From Mycobacterium seoulense (lineage in GTDB: Bacteria; Actinomycetota; Actinomycetes; Mycobacteriales; Mycobacteriaceae): 64,000 nucleotides of DNA. Shown one piece after another: positions 37,108-49,242 of this stretch. The position numbers and the translations under genes are program-made. The stretch lies in assembly GCF_010731595.1 (NCBI RefSeq), contig NZ_AP022582.1, positions 124,001 through 188,000 on the forward strand, in the 5' to 3' direction. Every line of letters starts with the position of its first letter. The stretch's first letter is position 1. The notes beneath the pieces were generated by a model. It made no database searches, was not told where the DNA came from, and saw only the letters and a list, made by a program, of their open reading frames with translations.

Positions 37108-37653
37108 ATGACCGCTTTTCCCGATCTGCATACCCACGATCGACATACCTACGATCCACCTACCCACGATCCAGCTACTCCCGAGCTGCTCGGCCAGCCG
37201 CGTAGCCGCTACCAAATCGATTGCGCCGGAGCAACAATCCACGTTCACGCCCGCAGCACAGCCACCGTTTTGCGCATCGAGGGTGAGGTGGACGCCTCCA
37301 ACGCGGACCTGATCGCCGAGGCCGTTCGCCGGTTTGCGCGGTTGAGGGCCCCGCTGGTCCTCGACCTCGGTTGCCTGGACTTCCTTGCCGGCTCGGGCCT
37401 GCGCGCGTTGCTGGTCCTCAACGAGGAACAGCAACGGGCCCAGCTGCGATGCAGCGTGGTCAGCGGCGCGGCGTTGCGTCGGCTCACTCGGGTCGTGCCC
37501 GACCACGGCCTGCCCCTCGCCGAATCAGTCGCTGCGGCGCTTGCGCACATCGAGTGCGCCACAACGGCGCGCCGCCGGTTGGTTTCGGGCCCGGCGCGGC
37601 AGCACGAGCCGCAGCGCGACGTGTCGGGGCGAGTCCGCGGGCTGGCTTCCTAA
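37108..37653 (+). CDS. STAS-domain anti-sigma-factor antagonist
   Basis: 181 residues. The STAS domain (about 45-150) has VLRIEGEVDASNADLIAEAV, LVLDLGCLDFLAGSGLRALL with the Ser that is phosphorylated in SpoIIAA/RsbV relatives, and a closing LRCSVVSGAALRRL. It resembles mycobacterial RsfA/RsfB-type antagonists of the SigF anti-sigma factor. Residues about 8-24 are a five-residue repeat (THDRH, TYDPP, THDPA) from a DNA tandem repeat. A basic, likely disordered tail of 30 residues ends the protein. Its stop overlaps the convergent amine oxidase by four bases. Confidence 0.86.
   Translation: MTAFPDLHTHDRHTYDPPTHDPATPELLGQPRSRYQIDCAGATIHVHARSTATVLRIEGEVDASNADLIAEAVRRFARLRAPLVLDLGCLDFLAGSGLRALLVLNEEQQRAQLRCSVVSGAALRRLTRVVPDHGLPLAESVAAALAHIECATTARRRLVSGPARQHEPQRDVSGRVRGLAS
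37131..37175 (+). repeat. Three 15-base tandem repeats inside the STAS gene
   Basis: TACCCACGATCGACA, TACCTACGATCCACC and TACCCACGATCCAGC lie head to tail and in frame, encoding an H/Y-T-H-D-x pentapeptide. Copy number could vary between strains without breaking the frame. Confidence 0.75.
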
Positions 37654-39008
37654 CGACTCAACCGGCGCAGCAACTGCTCGGCGGCGTACCGGCCGCTGGC
37701 CGCGGCGCCGTGCACCGTGCCCGGATTGTCGACGCCGACCGCTTCGCCCGCCAGGTAGAGCCGGTCGCCGATCGGTTCCTGTAGTCGGCGCCGGTCGTCG
37801 AGGCCGGAGCCGGGAGCGTGAAAGGAGTAGGCGCCGCGCGCGTACGGGTCGGAGCTCCAGGTCGACGTCTTGACCTCCACCGGCGAGGCGTCGCCGAACA
37901 GCCGGCGCGCGACCGGCAGCGCGGTCGCCATCAGATCCTGCGGTGAGGAGGACTCCACGGCGCGACCGCGGTCACCGGCGTTGAGGGCCAACACGATTGG
38001 ACCCGCCGCCGCCGGCATGGTGAACCACTGGGCCCATCGGCCGGGATCGGCGGCGAGATATTGGTAGAAGGCATTGTCCGTCGTCCAACCGCGCCGGTTG
38101 AACCGGAAGAAGCTCTTGGACAGCACCCCGAAGCCCAGGGCGTCGACCGCGTGGCGGTGGCGGTCGGGCAGTGGCGGATCGAAAGTGATCGCACCGGCTT
38201 TGAGCACACCGAGGGGAACGGTGACGATGGCCGCGCGTCCTTGGAACGAGCGATCTTTCGATCGTACGACGACGGCGCCGTCGCGCTGCGCGATCGCGGT
38301 GACCGGGGTGTTCAATTCGATCTGCAGCCCGTCGGCGAGCAGCCTCGGCAGGGCGTCGTACCCGTTCGTGATGACAACCTGATCGCCGCCGGTGTAGTCG
38401 CCCTCGTCAAAGGTGATGGCTGACAGTTGATTAGCGTCGGCGGCGAACTCGTTCTCGATTTCGGTGGTGAGGTAGAACGCCAATTGGGCGCGGTCGGAGG
38501 TGGACATTGCTTTGCCGCCGACCGCGGCGTCGACGGCGGCGGCCAGGCTGCCGCCGTCGACTTGGAACCGTGCTCGTTCCACAAACGCCCGCCATAATGT
38601 CGGGTCGTAGTCGAGCGGTGAAAGTGTGGGATCGACAACGAGCTTGGCCCAGCTGTAATAGTCGGTCGCGACCAGCTGCGCCTGCGCTTGCCGCGCCAGC
38701 TTCATCAGCGGGTTGTCCACCGTGCCGTGGATCCACGACGCGCCCATTTCCAGCGGTGCACCCCAGGAGCGGTCGGTGTGTACTCGGCCGCCGATGCGGT
38801 CGCGGGCTTCGATCACCCGTACCGGCCATCCGGCATCGGCGAGGCTGCGGGCGGCGGACAGGCCGGCCATGCCGGCGCCGACGACGAGCACCGACCGGAG
38901 GTCCGGGCGCGGTCGGCCCGCGGTCAGCGGGCGCCGCGTGGCGCAGGCGGCCATCAGCCCGCCGCCGACCACGCCCGTGGTTGCCGCGATGAATTCCCGA
39001 CGGGACAT
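37650..39008 (-). CDS. Tat-exported flavin amine oxidase
   Basis: 452 residues. The N-terminus MSRREFIAATTGVVGGGLMAAC is a twin-arginine signal with a lipobox-like LMAAC, so export and possible lipidation are expected. The FAD-binding motif VLVVGAGMAGLSAARSL is followed by VIEARDRIGGRVHTD. The C-terminal LYLAGEAVGVDNPGTVHGAAASG is the amine-oxidase FAD-contact segment. It oxidises an unknown amine. ATG 39008 begins the Tat motif; an in-frame GTG at 39017 would add three residues. It is distinct from the cytosolic AofH nearby. Confidence 0.9.
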   Translation of the reverse strand: MSRREFIAATTGVVGGGLMAACATRRPLTAGRPRPDLRSVLVVGAGMAGLSAARSLADAGWPVRVIEARDRIGGRVHTDRSWGAPLEMGASWIHGTVDNPLMKLARQAQAQLVATDYYSWAKLVVDPTLSPLDYDPTLWRAFVERARFQVDGGSLAAAVDAAVGGKAMSTSDRAQLAFYLTTEIENEFAADANQLSAITFDEGDYTGGDQVVITNGYDALPRLLADGLQIELNTPVTAIAQRDGAVVVRSKDRSFQGRAAIVTVPLGVLKAGAITFDPPLPDRHRHAVDALGFGVLSKSFFRFNRRGWTTDNAFYQYLAADPGRWAQWFTMPAAAGPIVLALNAGDRGRAVESSSPQDLMATALPVARRLFGDASPVEVKTSTWSSDPYARGAYSFHAPGSGLDDRRRLQEPIGDRLYLAGEAVGVDNPGTVHGAAASGRYAAEQLLRRLSR

Positions 39009-39139
39009 CGGGTACACGGGTGTTAGCGTCTCACATAAGAACCGTTTGCCGGATTTACCGAATCCGAACGGACCTTAGGGATAAACTTGCGGCAGTCCTT
39101 AACTGCGGCGACGACGCCGCGTTGGAGGGGGGAGCGGCG

Positions 39140-40096
39140 ATGAGTGCTCGACGATCGGCTCGCGCCGTCGACCCCTACCCCGATGTGTTACCACCCAGCG
39201 AAACGGTCAGTGTCCGGGCGACCGACGGCACCCGATTGCACGCCGAGGTGTTCGGGCCGCCCGACGGCTACCCGATCGTACTGACGCACGGCATCACCTG
39301 CACCATCCGGGCCTGGGCCTACCAGATCGCTGACCTGGCGCACGACTACCGGGTGATTGCCTTCGACCATCGCGGCCATGGGCGCAGCGGAATGCCTCGG
39401 CGCGACGGATACAGCCTGAAACACCTTGCCTCCGACCTGAATTCGGTGCTGGATGCGACGTTGGCGCCGCACGAGCGCGCCGTGCTGGCCGGACATTCGA
39501 TGGGCGGCATCACGATCGCCGCGTGGTCGGCGCGGTATCGGCATATGGTCCGCCGGCGCGCCGACGCGGTCGCGCTGATCAACACCACGACCGGGGATCT
39601 GGTCCGCAGGGTGCAGCTGCTGTCGGTGCCGCACGGGTTGTCGCCGGCCCGGGTGGCCGCCGGACGCGTGCTCATCCACGCGTTCGGCGGGTTTCCGATC
39701 CCGAGCGCCGCCCGCATCCCGAGCCGCTACCTGGTGGCGATGCTGGCGGTGGGCAGGGACGCGGACCCCAGCATCGCCAGGATCGTCCACCGGTTCTTCG
39801 AGCAGACCTCGCCCGCCGGGCGCGCCGGTTGCGCCAGGATGCTGGTCACCGCGTTGGGGTCGCGATATCTGGAGCTGGACGGTTTGACGGTGCCGACTCT
39901 GGTCATCGGCAGCGAACGCGACCGGCTGACCCCGATCAGTCAGGCCCGCAGGATCGCGGGCACCGCGCCCAACGTCGTGGGCCTGGTCGAGCTTCCCGGC
40001 GGCCACTGCTCGATGCTGGAACACCCGCGCGAGGTGAACCGCCACCTGCGGGCACTCGCCGAGTCGGTGACCCAGGACGTGCGGATCAGTTCATAG
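39140..40096 (+). CDS. hpx: Alpha/beta hydrolase, Hpx (non-heme haloperoxidase)-like
   Basis: 318 residues. The nucleophile elbow is GHSMGG near residue 120, the oxyanion strand is [13 protein letters not shown], the acid is likely Asp in GSERDRLTP, and the His is in [10 protein letters not shown] near 293. Position next to aofH matches Rv3171c (hpx) in M. tuberculosis. The haloperoxidase label is historical; hydrolysis of an ester or similar bond is likelier. ATG 39140 follows GGAGGGGGGAG; an open extension to 39020 was rejected. The 3' end overlaps aofH by six bases. Confidence 0.88.
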   Translation: MSARRSARAVDPYPDVLPPSETVSVRATDGTRLHAEVFGPPDGYPIVLTHGITCTIRAWAYQIADLAHDYRVIAFDHRGHGRSGMPRRDGYSLKHLASDLNSVLDATLAPHERAVLAGHSMGGITIAAWSARYRHMVRRRADAVALINTTTGDLVRRVQLLSVPHGLSPARVAAGRVLIHAFGGFPIPSAARIPSRYLVAMLAVGRDADPSIARIVHRFFEQTSPAGRAGCARMLVTALGSRYLELDGLTVPTLVIGSERDRLTPISQARRIAGTAPNVVGLVELPGGHCSMLEHPREVNRHLRALAESVTQDVRISS

Positions 40097-41443
40097 CAAG
40101 GCGCTGATCTCGGCGGCCGCCCGCTGGCCGGACCGGACGGCGCCGTCGAGAAACCCGGTCCATTCGTCCGCGGTCTCGGTGCCGGCCCAATGAATGGGGC
40201 CGACCGGTTCCCGCAACCACGGCCCGAACCGTGTCCACGATCCCGGTGGGACCGCCGCGGTGGGGCCGCCGGGCGCGAATTGTTCGGCGCCCCAACGGTG
40301 GTCGACATAGTCGAGCGGTTTGAGCGCGTCGTCGCCGAACAACGTCGCAAAGCAGCGCAGCGTGTCGTCGCGGCGTTGCTCGGGGGAAAGCGAGTCGAAC
40401 GCGCGCGCGTCGACGAATCCCATCAGGACGCCCGGCCCGTCGGCGTGGGGACTGACGTCGAAGGTGATGAAAACCGGTCCCGTGTCCGACAGCGCCTGGC
40501 CGGAGAAGCCGTCGGCCCGCCAAAACGGCGTGGAATAGGCCGCGTAGGCCTTGCTGAGCCGACCCTGGGGCCAATGCCGGGCGAGTTGGTGGTACTCGGC
40601 CGGCAGCGGGGGAGCGAACTCAATCGATGCGCGGTGGGCGGGCGGGACCGCGACCACGACGAACCCGGCCTCCGCCTGGCCGACGTCGGTGGTGACCGTC
40701 ACCCCGGCGCCGTGCCGGTCGATGCGGCGGACCGGGGCGTTGAGCACGACGCGGGTGCCCAGTTCGGCGGCCGCGGCCTCGGCGATCTGCTGGGTACCGC
40801 CCGGGAAACGGTCCTGCTGGGCACCGTTTTCGACGTCGAGCAGGCGATCCAGGCCACCGGCGGCGTGCGTATAGCGGGCCGCGTGCAGCATCGACACGTC
40901 GTCGGGTTCACACCCCCAGGTCACCCGGGACACGATCGCCAGCAGGTCGCGCGAGGATGCGGTGGCGCGCACGGACCGCAGCCAGCCACCGAGCGAGACG
41001 TCGTCGAGCTCGCGCGCGCGTCGCGCGTCCCACGGGGCGGACACCGGGACGCTGCGGGCGATCCGGTTGAATTGCCAACGCAGCCGCCCGATGTCGATCA
41101 GCCCGGTCAACGAAAGCTTGGGAATGGTGCCGCGGTAGGAGTGCGTCCAGCCGCGCCAATGGATGACGTTCTTGCCGTCGTGGTGGGTCGGGATGGTCGG
41201 GACGCCGAGTTCGGCGGCCAGCGCCAAGACGGCGTCCTGGGTCGGGCCGACGAAGGTGCCCCCCAGATCGGCGGGTAACCCCGCCACGCTGCCGGTGAAG
41301 GACCGGCCGCCGACGCGGTCGCGGCCCTCGAAGACCACCACGTCCTGGCCCTGGCGGGCCAGCTCACGCGCCGCGGCAAGCCCCGCGAAGCCTGCGCCGA
41401 CCACGACGACGTCGACGATCCACGGCGGGTTTGGCACGCGCAC
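40091..41443 (-). CDS. aofH: Flavin-containing monoamine oxidase AofH
   Basis: 450 residues. It is very close by recall to Rv3170: the N-terminus [55 protein letters not shown] and [25 protein letters not shown] match in order. FAD is bound at GAGFAG (residues 16-21). The final GTETA segment has Thr where covalent-flavin MAOs have Cys, so FAD should be non-covalent. Substrate amine unknown. It sits between hpx and the Rv3169-like gene as in M. tuberculosis. No signal peptide. Confidence 0.93.
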   Translation of the reverse strand: MRVPNPPWIVDVVVVGAGFAGLAAARELARQGQDVVVFEGRDRVGGRSFTGSVAGLPADLGGTFVGPTQDAVLALAAELGVPTIPTHHDGKNVIHWRGWTHSYRGTIPKLSLTGLIDIGRLRWQFNRIARSVPVSAPWDARRARELDDVSLGGWLRSVRATASSRDLLAIVSRVTWGCEPDDVSMLHAARYTHAAGGLDRLLDVENGAQQDRFPGGTQQIAEAAAAELGTRVVLNAPVRRIDRHGAGVTVTTDVGQAEAGFVVVAVPPAHRASIEFAPPLPAEYHQLARHWPQGRLSKAYAAYSTPFWRADGFSGQALSDTGPVFITFDVSPHADGPGVLMGFVDARAFDSLSPEQRRDDTLRCFATLFGDDALKPLDYVDHRWGAEQFAPGGPTAAVPPGSWTRFGPWLREPVGPIHWAGTETADEWTGFLDGAVRSGQRAAAEISALL

Positions 41444-41511
41444 CAGTCAACCCCAATTTCCGCGGTTTCGTGCGGCAAATGCGGCCGGCTTTTTCGGCGT
41501 TCGCGGGCTGC

Positions 41512-42626
41512 CTAGGGGGCGACGGTCAGCCAGTCGGCGAACCCCGACGGGTCGTGGCGGCCCAGCGCGCCGTGCTCGTACAGGCCCCAGCCCTCCACCG
41601 GCTCGCCGTCGCCGTCGCGGCACACCGCCCGGCCGACGTGGTCGATCACCCCGAAACCGGACCGCGCGACGATCGCCGGGTCGGTCATGTCGTAGGTGAG
41701 GCGCTCGACGAACTTCTCGCCCTTCCACATGCCGTGCAGCCAGTCCGAGTCGCCGCCGTAGCCGCCGCCGACATGGATGGGCACCGGCAGCTTGGACTCG
41801 ATGTCGAAGTGGACCGGCGTGCCGTCGGGGGCGGTGGCATCGATCGTGGCCCCGGTCGGGATCCGGGTGCCGGAGCGGTAGTGGATCTTGACCCGCGGCC
41901 AGCCCAGCTGCTCGACGCGTCCGTCGCGCCAGACCCGGGTGCAGTCGTTGAGCGAGCGGAAGCCGTCGGGCGCTTCCTGGATGATCAGCACGATCGCGAA
42001 GTCGTCGAACGCCATCGGCACGTACAGCCACCACATACCCTCGAACGGCGGGTCGGCCGGCCGTCCCGCGGGCTCCGGCTCGCCGATTGGGCGGATGCCC
42101 CACGACCGGTCGCGGCTGCCGAGCCAGGTGCCGGGGTCGACGGCGATCTCCTCGCCGTCGATAGCGATGCGGCCGCTCCAGCTGCCGAGCTGGGCGAACC
42201 GCTGCGCGTCCAGCGTCACCCGGTTGCCGGACCGCATCAGGTGCGGCTGTTCCTGCACGACGTCGAAGAGCCCCTCCCAGGTCAGATCGGCTGCGATGCC
42301 TTCGGTTTCGTCGAGCACCAACCGCAGTTTGCGCAGCGGCTCGACGACCTCGATCCGGTAACCGTTGACGTGCTGGTTGAGCCGGTCTTGGTCGATGGCG
42401 TCACACAGGTGCACCGCGGTCTGGGTGTCCCCGCGCCTGACGAGGAAGAACGCGTCCTTGACGCCCAGGTTGGGGTAGTAGCCGATACCGCTGATGACGA
42501 AGATGTTTCCGGTGCGGTCGTGCGCGTTGAAGTACGAGCGATCGTAGAAGTTGCGGTCCGAGGAGCCCGGCCACGCGATCGGCTGGGGGATCTGGTGTAC
42601 CGGGAACTCGTCGAGCGGTCCGAGCA

Positions 42627-42627
<1 letters not shown>
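41512..42627 (-). CDS. Rv3169-like conserved protein
   Basis: 371 residues. It is a soluble, beta-rich protein with segments such as RNFYDRSYFNAHDRTGNIFVISGIGYYPN and a C-terminal FGVIDHVGRAVCRDGDGE. From memory this is the Rv3169 family, unassigned, sometimes described as lipocalin/AttH-like. No catalytic motif is seen. Its ATG overlaps the TAA of the aminoglycoside-phosphotransferase-like gene by one base, so the pair is translationally coupled and likely acts on a shared pathway. Confidence 0.85.
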
Positions 42628-44419
<1,792 letters not shown>

Positions 44420-44423
<4 letters not shown>

Positions 44424-45292
44424 CGGGGCGCCTGGCCGGGCGGGCCGCGATCGTCACCGGTGCCAGCCGCGGACTGGGCCGGGCGATCGCGCTGGCCCTC
44501 GCGGCCGAGGGCGCCGCCGTCGCGGTGGCGGGTCGCACCGAGCAGGTCTGGGACGAGCGGTTGCCGGGAACCATCGGCGAGACGGTGGCCGACATCGAGG
44601 CGGCGGGCGGGCGCGCGGTGGCGATCCGGGCCGACCTGACCGACCGCGAGGACATCGCCCGGTTGGTGGGCACGGCGCGAGATGCTTTGGGGCCCATCAC
44701 GATTCTGGTGAACAATGCGGCCTTCACCGCGCCCGGCCGCCCGCCGGCGCCCGGCTCCGAGCCGCGCGCCAAGTCCGCCAAGCCCGCGAGCGGCGCCGGC
44801 AAACCCGGGTGGCCGGGATTCGTCAGCATCCCGCTGTCCGCGTATCGCCGGCATTTCGACATCGCCGTCTTCGCCGCCTACGAGCTGATGCAGCTGGTGT
44901 GCCCCGACATGATCGAAGCGGGTCGGGGGTCGATCATCAACGTCACCTCGGTCGCGTCGCGGATCCCGGGCAATGGGCCGTACCCGGACCGCAGCGGCGG
45001 CGTGCTGCCCGGGTATGGCGGATCCAAGGCGGCGCTCGAGCATCTGACCCAGTGCGCGGCGTTCGATCTCGCCGATCACCACATCGCGGTGAATGCCCTG
45101 TCGCCGTCGAAACCGATCCTCACCCCGGGGCTGGCCTACTATGCGCGAGAGTTCGACGATACCGCCGCGGCGGACGAATTCGCCCGGGCCGCGGTCGAAT
45201 TGACACTCGTCGATCCCGACAAAGTCACCGGTCGCACGATCGGTCATCTGCAGGTGCTCGACGGCAGCTTCCGGCCCTTCGAGCCGGAATAG
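44420..45292 (+). CDS. SDR-family oxidoreductase coupled to TetR
   Basis: 290 residues. Motifs are GASRGLG (14-20), NNAA (about 99), Ser in NVTSVASRIP and the catalytic YGGSK near 202. A Pro/Ala/Lys-rich insert of about 25 residues (PPAPGSEPRAKSAKPASGAGKP) follows the NNAA motif, which is unusual for SDRs. C-terminal LSPSKPILTPG is the substrate-loop side. ATG overlaps the TetR stop by four bases, so it is likely the effector gene of that regulator. Substrate unknown. Confidence 0.87.
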
Positions 45293-45303
45293 GCGCCACA
45301 TAG

Positions 45304-46695
45304 TCAGCCCTCGTCCGTATCGGGCGGGTCGGGATCGCCGCGCAGCAGTTCGTCGGGGTGGTGAGCGTGATTGGTCTCGGGTGGCCCGCTGCCATCCGTC
45401 CAGCCGAGCCGCCCGTCACCGTCGACCTCCGTGTGCCATTCACCACGGCTGGCCGCGGCGTGGTCACATCCGCACGCGAAAAACAGTTTGTCCGCGTCGG
45501 ATCGGCCACCGGCGGCCCAGTCCGGGCAATGGTGAACCTCGCAGTGATAACCCGGCTCGAGGCAGTTGGGCCGGGTGCAGCCGCGGTCGCGGGCATGGCA
45601 GATCAGTCTCTGGTCGGCGGTGGCGATGCGTTTCTGCCGGCCCAGATACAGCGGCCGGCCGGTATGGTCGTCGAACACCGCCAAGTAGTGAATCCCATTG
45701 GCCGCCATGCGAATCAGATCCGGCATCGGCAGCCTGGAACCGCCGCCGGTCGTGGCGGGCGCCGGCATGGGCACCGACGGGTCGACGACCGCGTGTGCGG
45801 CCCGGTCGAGCTCGCCCAACGTGGTGGTGACGACCACGGTGACGGGATGGCCGCGGTGCGTCCCGAGCCGGCCCGAGGCGACGGCGGCTTCGAGGCCGAG
45901 CTTGAACGCGTCGTGGCAGCGTTGGGCCGGTGTGCGCCGATCGCGCGCTTCGGGGTCTTCGCCCTGCCCACCGGGTCGATGCCGGCCGGGCCGCACGGCC
46001 GCCGCGACGGCTTCGAAGTAGGCGCGGGCCTCGGGGTCGAGCAGTCCGGACAGTGGCGACATGCCGTCGGGTCCCTGCGGGCCCAGGTGCAGCCGGCGGC
46101 GGCGGGCCCGGTCGACGTCGTTGAAGAGGCCGTCGGGATTGAGGTGATCGGCGATCCGCCGGCCCAGCTTGGCGACGACGCCGGCGTCGAGCTTGGTCGC
46201 GTGCCCCACCAGAGCGAGCTCCGCGTCCGCCGCATCCGACGGCGCTACGCGGGAGGGCAGCACATCGACCGCGGCGCATACCGCCCGGATGTGGTCCTCG
46301 CCGACCGCGCCGTCGGCCACCGCGGCCGCGAGTGCCGGTAGCTCCGGTGGCACGGGCGGCCCCGTCAGGGAGCGCCGCGGGCGGATCCGGGCCGCGAGCC
46401 GGAAGCGGCGGGTGATCTCGTTGGGGGTGATGCGCAGTCGCGCCCACAGCTTGTCGCGCACCGACGGCACGCAGCCGCTTCCGTCGGGCGGGTCGGCGAT
46501 TTCGGCAAAGAACCGGTACATCAGCCCGCGGTTGGTGCGGTCCTGGTATTCCAGCCGTTCGGCGACCTCGACCCGGAAGTCGTTGCCGACCACATCCGAC
46601 GAGGTCTCCCGCAGCACGTCGTGGGCGGCGTCGATCGCGTCAAGAGCAGCGCCGACCCGCCCTCGTGCCTGTTCGGCGCTCATCCGGGAAACCAC
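45304..46695 (-). CDS. 13E12 repeat family protein (DUF222 with HNH endonuclease)
   Basis: 463 residues. The DUF222 domain (about 30-300) includes RITPNEITRRFRLAARI and LDPEARAYFEAVAAAV. A C-terminal HNH domain has CTRPNCLEPGYHCEVHHC ... WAAGGRSDADKLFFACGCDH. These are the REP13E12-like proteins that occur in many copies in mycobacteria and serve as phage or element attachment loci in some. No att repeats were recognised beside it. The GTG at 46695 and ATG at 46683 are both possible starts. It lies between the SDR gene and the Rv3166c-like gene. Confidence 0.9.
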   Translation of the reverse strand: MVSRMSAEQARGRVGAALDAIDAAHDVLRETSSDVVGNDFRVEVAERLEYQDRTNRGLMYRFFAEIADPPDGSGCVPSVRDKLWARLRITPNEITRRFRLAARIRPRRSLTGPPVPPELPALAAAVADGAVGEDHIRAVCAAVDVLPSRVAPSDAADAELALVGHATKLDAGVVAKLGRRIADHLNPDGLFNDVDRARRRRLHLGPQGPDGMSPLSGLLDPEARAYFEAVAAAVRPGRHRPGGQGEDPEARDRRTPAQRCHDAFKLGLEAAVASGRLGTHRGHPVTVVVTTTLGELDRAAHAVVDPSVPMPAPATTGGGSRLPMPDLIRMAANGIHYLAVFDDHTGRPLYLGRQKRIATADQRLICHARDRGCTRPNCLEPGYHCEVHHCPDWAAGGRSDADKLFFACGCDHAAASRGEWHTEVDGDGRLGWTDGSGPPETNHAHHPDELLRGDPDPPDTDEG

Positions 46696-46831
46696 GCCCC
46701 CACGCTATCGAACAAATGTGCGAAACGGAGGCCGAGAACGCGGTTTGTGGATGAACCGCCAACTGTGGATAACGCGCGGCTTGACGTGCCAGGATGAGGC
46801 AAGCCAGTGCCGCAACAACCGGTCGAGTGGT

Positions 46832-47782
46832 ATGCCAATGCCCGGTATGGACAAGCCGACGGGGCGGGTCGTCGCCCTGATCGCGCTGCTGCTCGTCGTC
46901 TCCGCCGCCCTGCGTGGTTACCTGCCGGCCCCCCACCAGCGGGCACACGGCGAGCAGGGCAGCAGCCAGGCGGCGCTGATCATCGTGGTGGCGGCCCTGG
47001 GCATCACTCTGGCGCTGGTGGCGATCGCGGTCGTCGCCCGGCTGCGGGACCCGCGCGCGGCGGCGCCGCAGGCCGGCCAGCTGTCCGAGATGCTCGGCAA
47101 CGGGAAGGGCCGGCCGAGCTGGCGGGTGGTGCTGATCGGGGCGGCGGTCATCATGGCGTGGCTGCTGCTCGTGTTGTTGGTGTCGCATCTGTTGTCGACC
47201 CACGGTGTCGGTCAGGCGCCGCCCCCGCCCGCGACCGGCGCCGCGTCGCCGCAGAATGTGAACGCCCCCGCGCCGCAGCGGCCCCACCGGCAGACCGGGG
47301 ACATGTTCGGCATCCTGCTCGCCGCCAGCGTTCCGACACTGTTGATCATCGTCACCGGGACGCTCGTCATGTCCCGGCGCCGGCGGCGCGGGGCGGCGGC
47401 CACCGTCGCCGATGATCCCGCCGAAACCGCTGTCGCGCCAACGCGTTCGGAATCATTGGCACGGGCGGCCGAACGGGGGCTGGCCGAGATGACCGACCCC
47501 AGCCGGGAACCCCGCGAGGCGATCATCGCCTGCTACGCGGCCATGGAACGCGAGCTCGCCAACGTGCCCGGCGCCGTCCCGCAGGACTTCGACACCCCGA
47601 CCGAGGTTCTGGCCCGGGCGGTCGAACACCATGCGCTGCACGCCGACAACGCCGTGCAATTGGTGAACCTGTTCGCCGAGGCGCGGTTCAGCCCGCACGT
47701 GATGAACGAGGGCCACCGCGACGTGGCGGTGCGCGTTCTGCAGTTGGTCCTCGACGAACTGGGCTCACGGAGTGCCGCATGA
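46832..47782 (+). CDS. Rv3166c-like membrane protein with DUF4129 domain
   Basis: 316 residues. Hydrophobic segments are at about 9-25 (VVALIALLLVVSAAL), 42-65 (AALIIVVAALGITLALVAIAVVA), 100-125 and 165-185. A cytoplasmic DUF4129 domain (about 220-310) includes AIIACYAAMERELAN, FDTPTEVLARAVEH and LFAEARFSPHVMNEGHRDVA. First gene of the moxR3 operon, by order Rv3166c. It may be part of a membrane complex with the DUF58 and MoxR proteins; function unknown. Start chosen at the first of three closely spaced ATGs. It overlaps the next gene by ATGA. Confidence 0.85.
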   Translation: MPMPGMDKPTGRVVALIALLLVVSAALRGYLPAPHQRAHGEQGSSQAALIIVVAALGITLALVAIAVVARLRDPRAAAPQAGQLSEMLGNGKGRPSWRVVLIGAAVIMAWLLLVLLVSHLLSTHGVGQAPPPPATGAASPQNVNAPAPQRPHRQTGDMFGILLAASVPTLLIIVTGTLVMSRRRRRGAAATVADDPAETAVAPTRSESLARAAERGLAEMTDPSREPREAIIACYAAMERELANVPGAVPQDFDTPTEVLARAVEHHALHADNAVQLVNLFAEARFSPHVMNEGHRDVAVRVLQLVLDELGSRSAA

Positions 47783-48257
47783 GAAAAACGCTGGCCCTTG
47801 GCATCTGCCTTATCGCCGGGATCGAGCTGCTCGCGCTGCTGCAGCCCGATCGCCGGTTCGTGTTGGCCGCCTCGGGCGGTGCCCTCGGCCTCGTCCTGCT
47901 CACCCTCCGCCGTGTGCTCGGGCGTGGCGCCCAACCGGAGACCGACGCGGATTCCGACGACCTGGGGGATTCGTTGCGGCGCTGGCTGTCCACCACCGCG
48001 ACGACGATCCGGTGGTCGGAATCCACCCGGGTCGACTGGGACCGCCACCTGCGCCCGATGCTCGCGCGCCGATACGAGATGGCGACGGGCCAGCGACGAT
48101 CCAAAGACCCCGTGGCGTATCAGGCGAGCGGTCAGATGCTCTTCGGGACCGATCTGTGGGAATGGGTTAATCCGAACAATGTCGCGCGCACCGGTGACCG
48201 GCGGCCCGGTCCCGGCCGTGCGGCGCTGGAAGAGATCCTGCGAAAGTTGGAACAGGT

Positions 48258-48261
<4 letters not shown>
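47779..48261 (+). CDS. Rv3165c-like membrane protein
   Basis: 160 residues. Two hydrophobic stretches at the N-terminus (about 4-21 and 27-45) form a hairpin, followed by a soluble charged part with RRWLSTTATTIRWSESTRVDWDRHLRPMLARRYEMATGQRR. No catalytic motif. ATGA overlaps on both sides (with the DUF4129 gene before and moxR3 after) indicate strict coupling. Family and function unassigned beyond the Rv3165c position. Confidence 0.85.
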
Positions 48262-49235
<974 letters not shown>

Positions 49236-49242
49236 GTGCGGC

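Noticed and set aside
45304..46695. 13E12 gene as an active mobile element
   Set aside because: No flanking direct or inverted repeats, integrase or transposase were found; kept as a plain gene.
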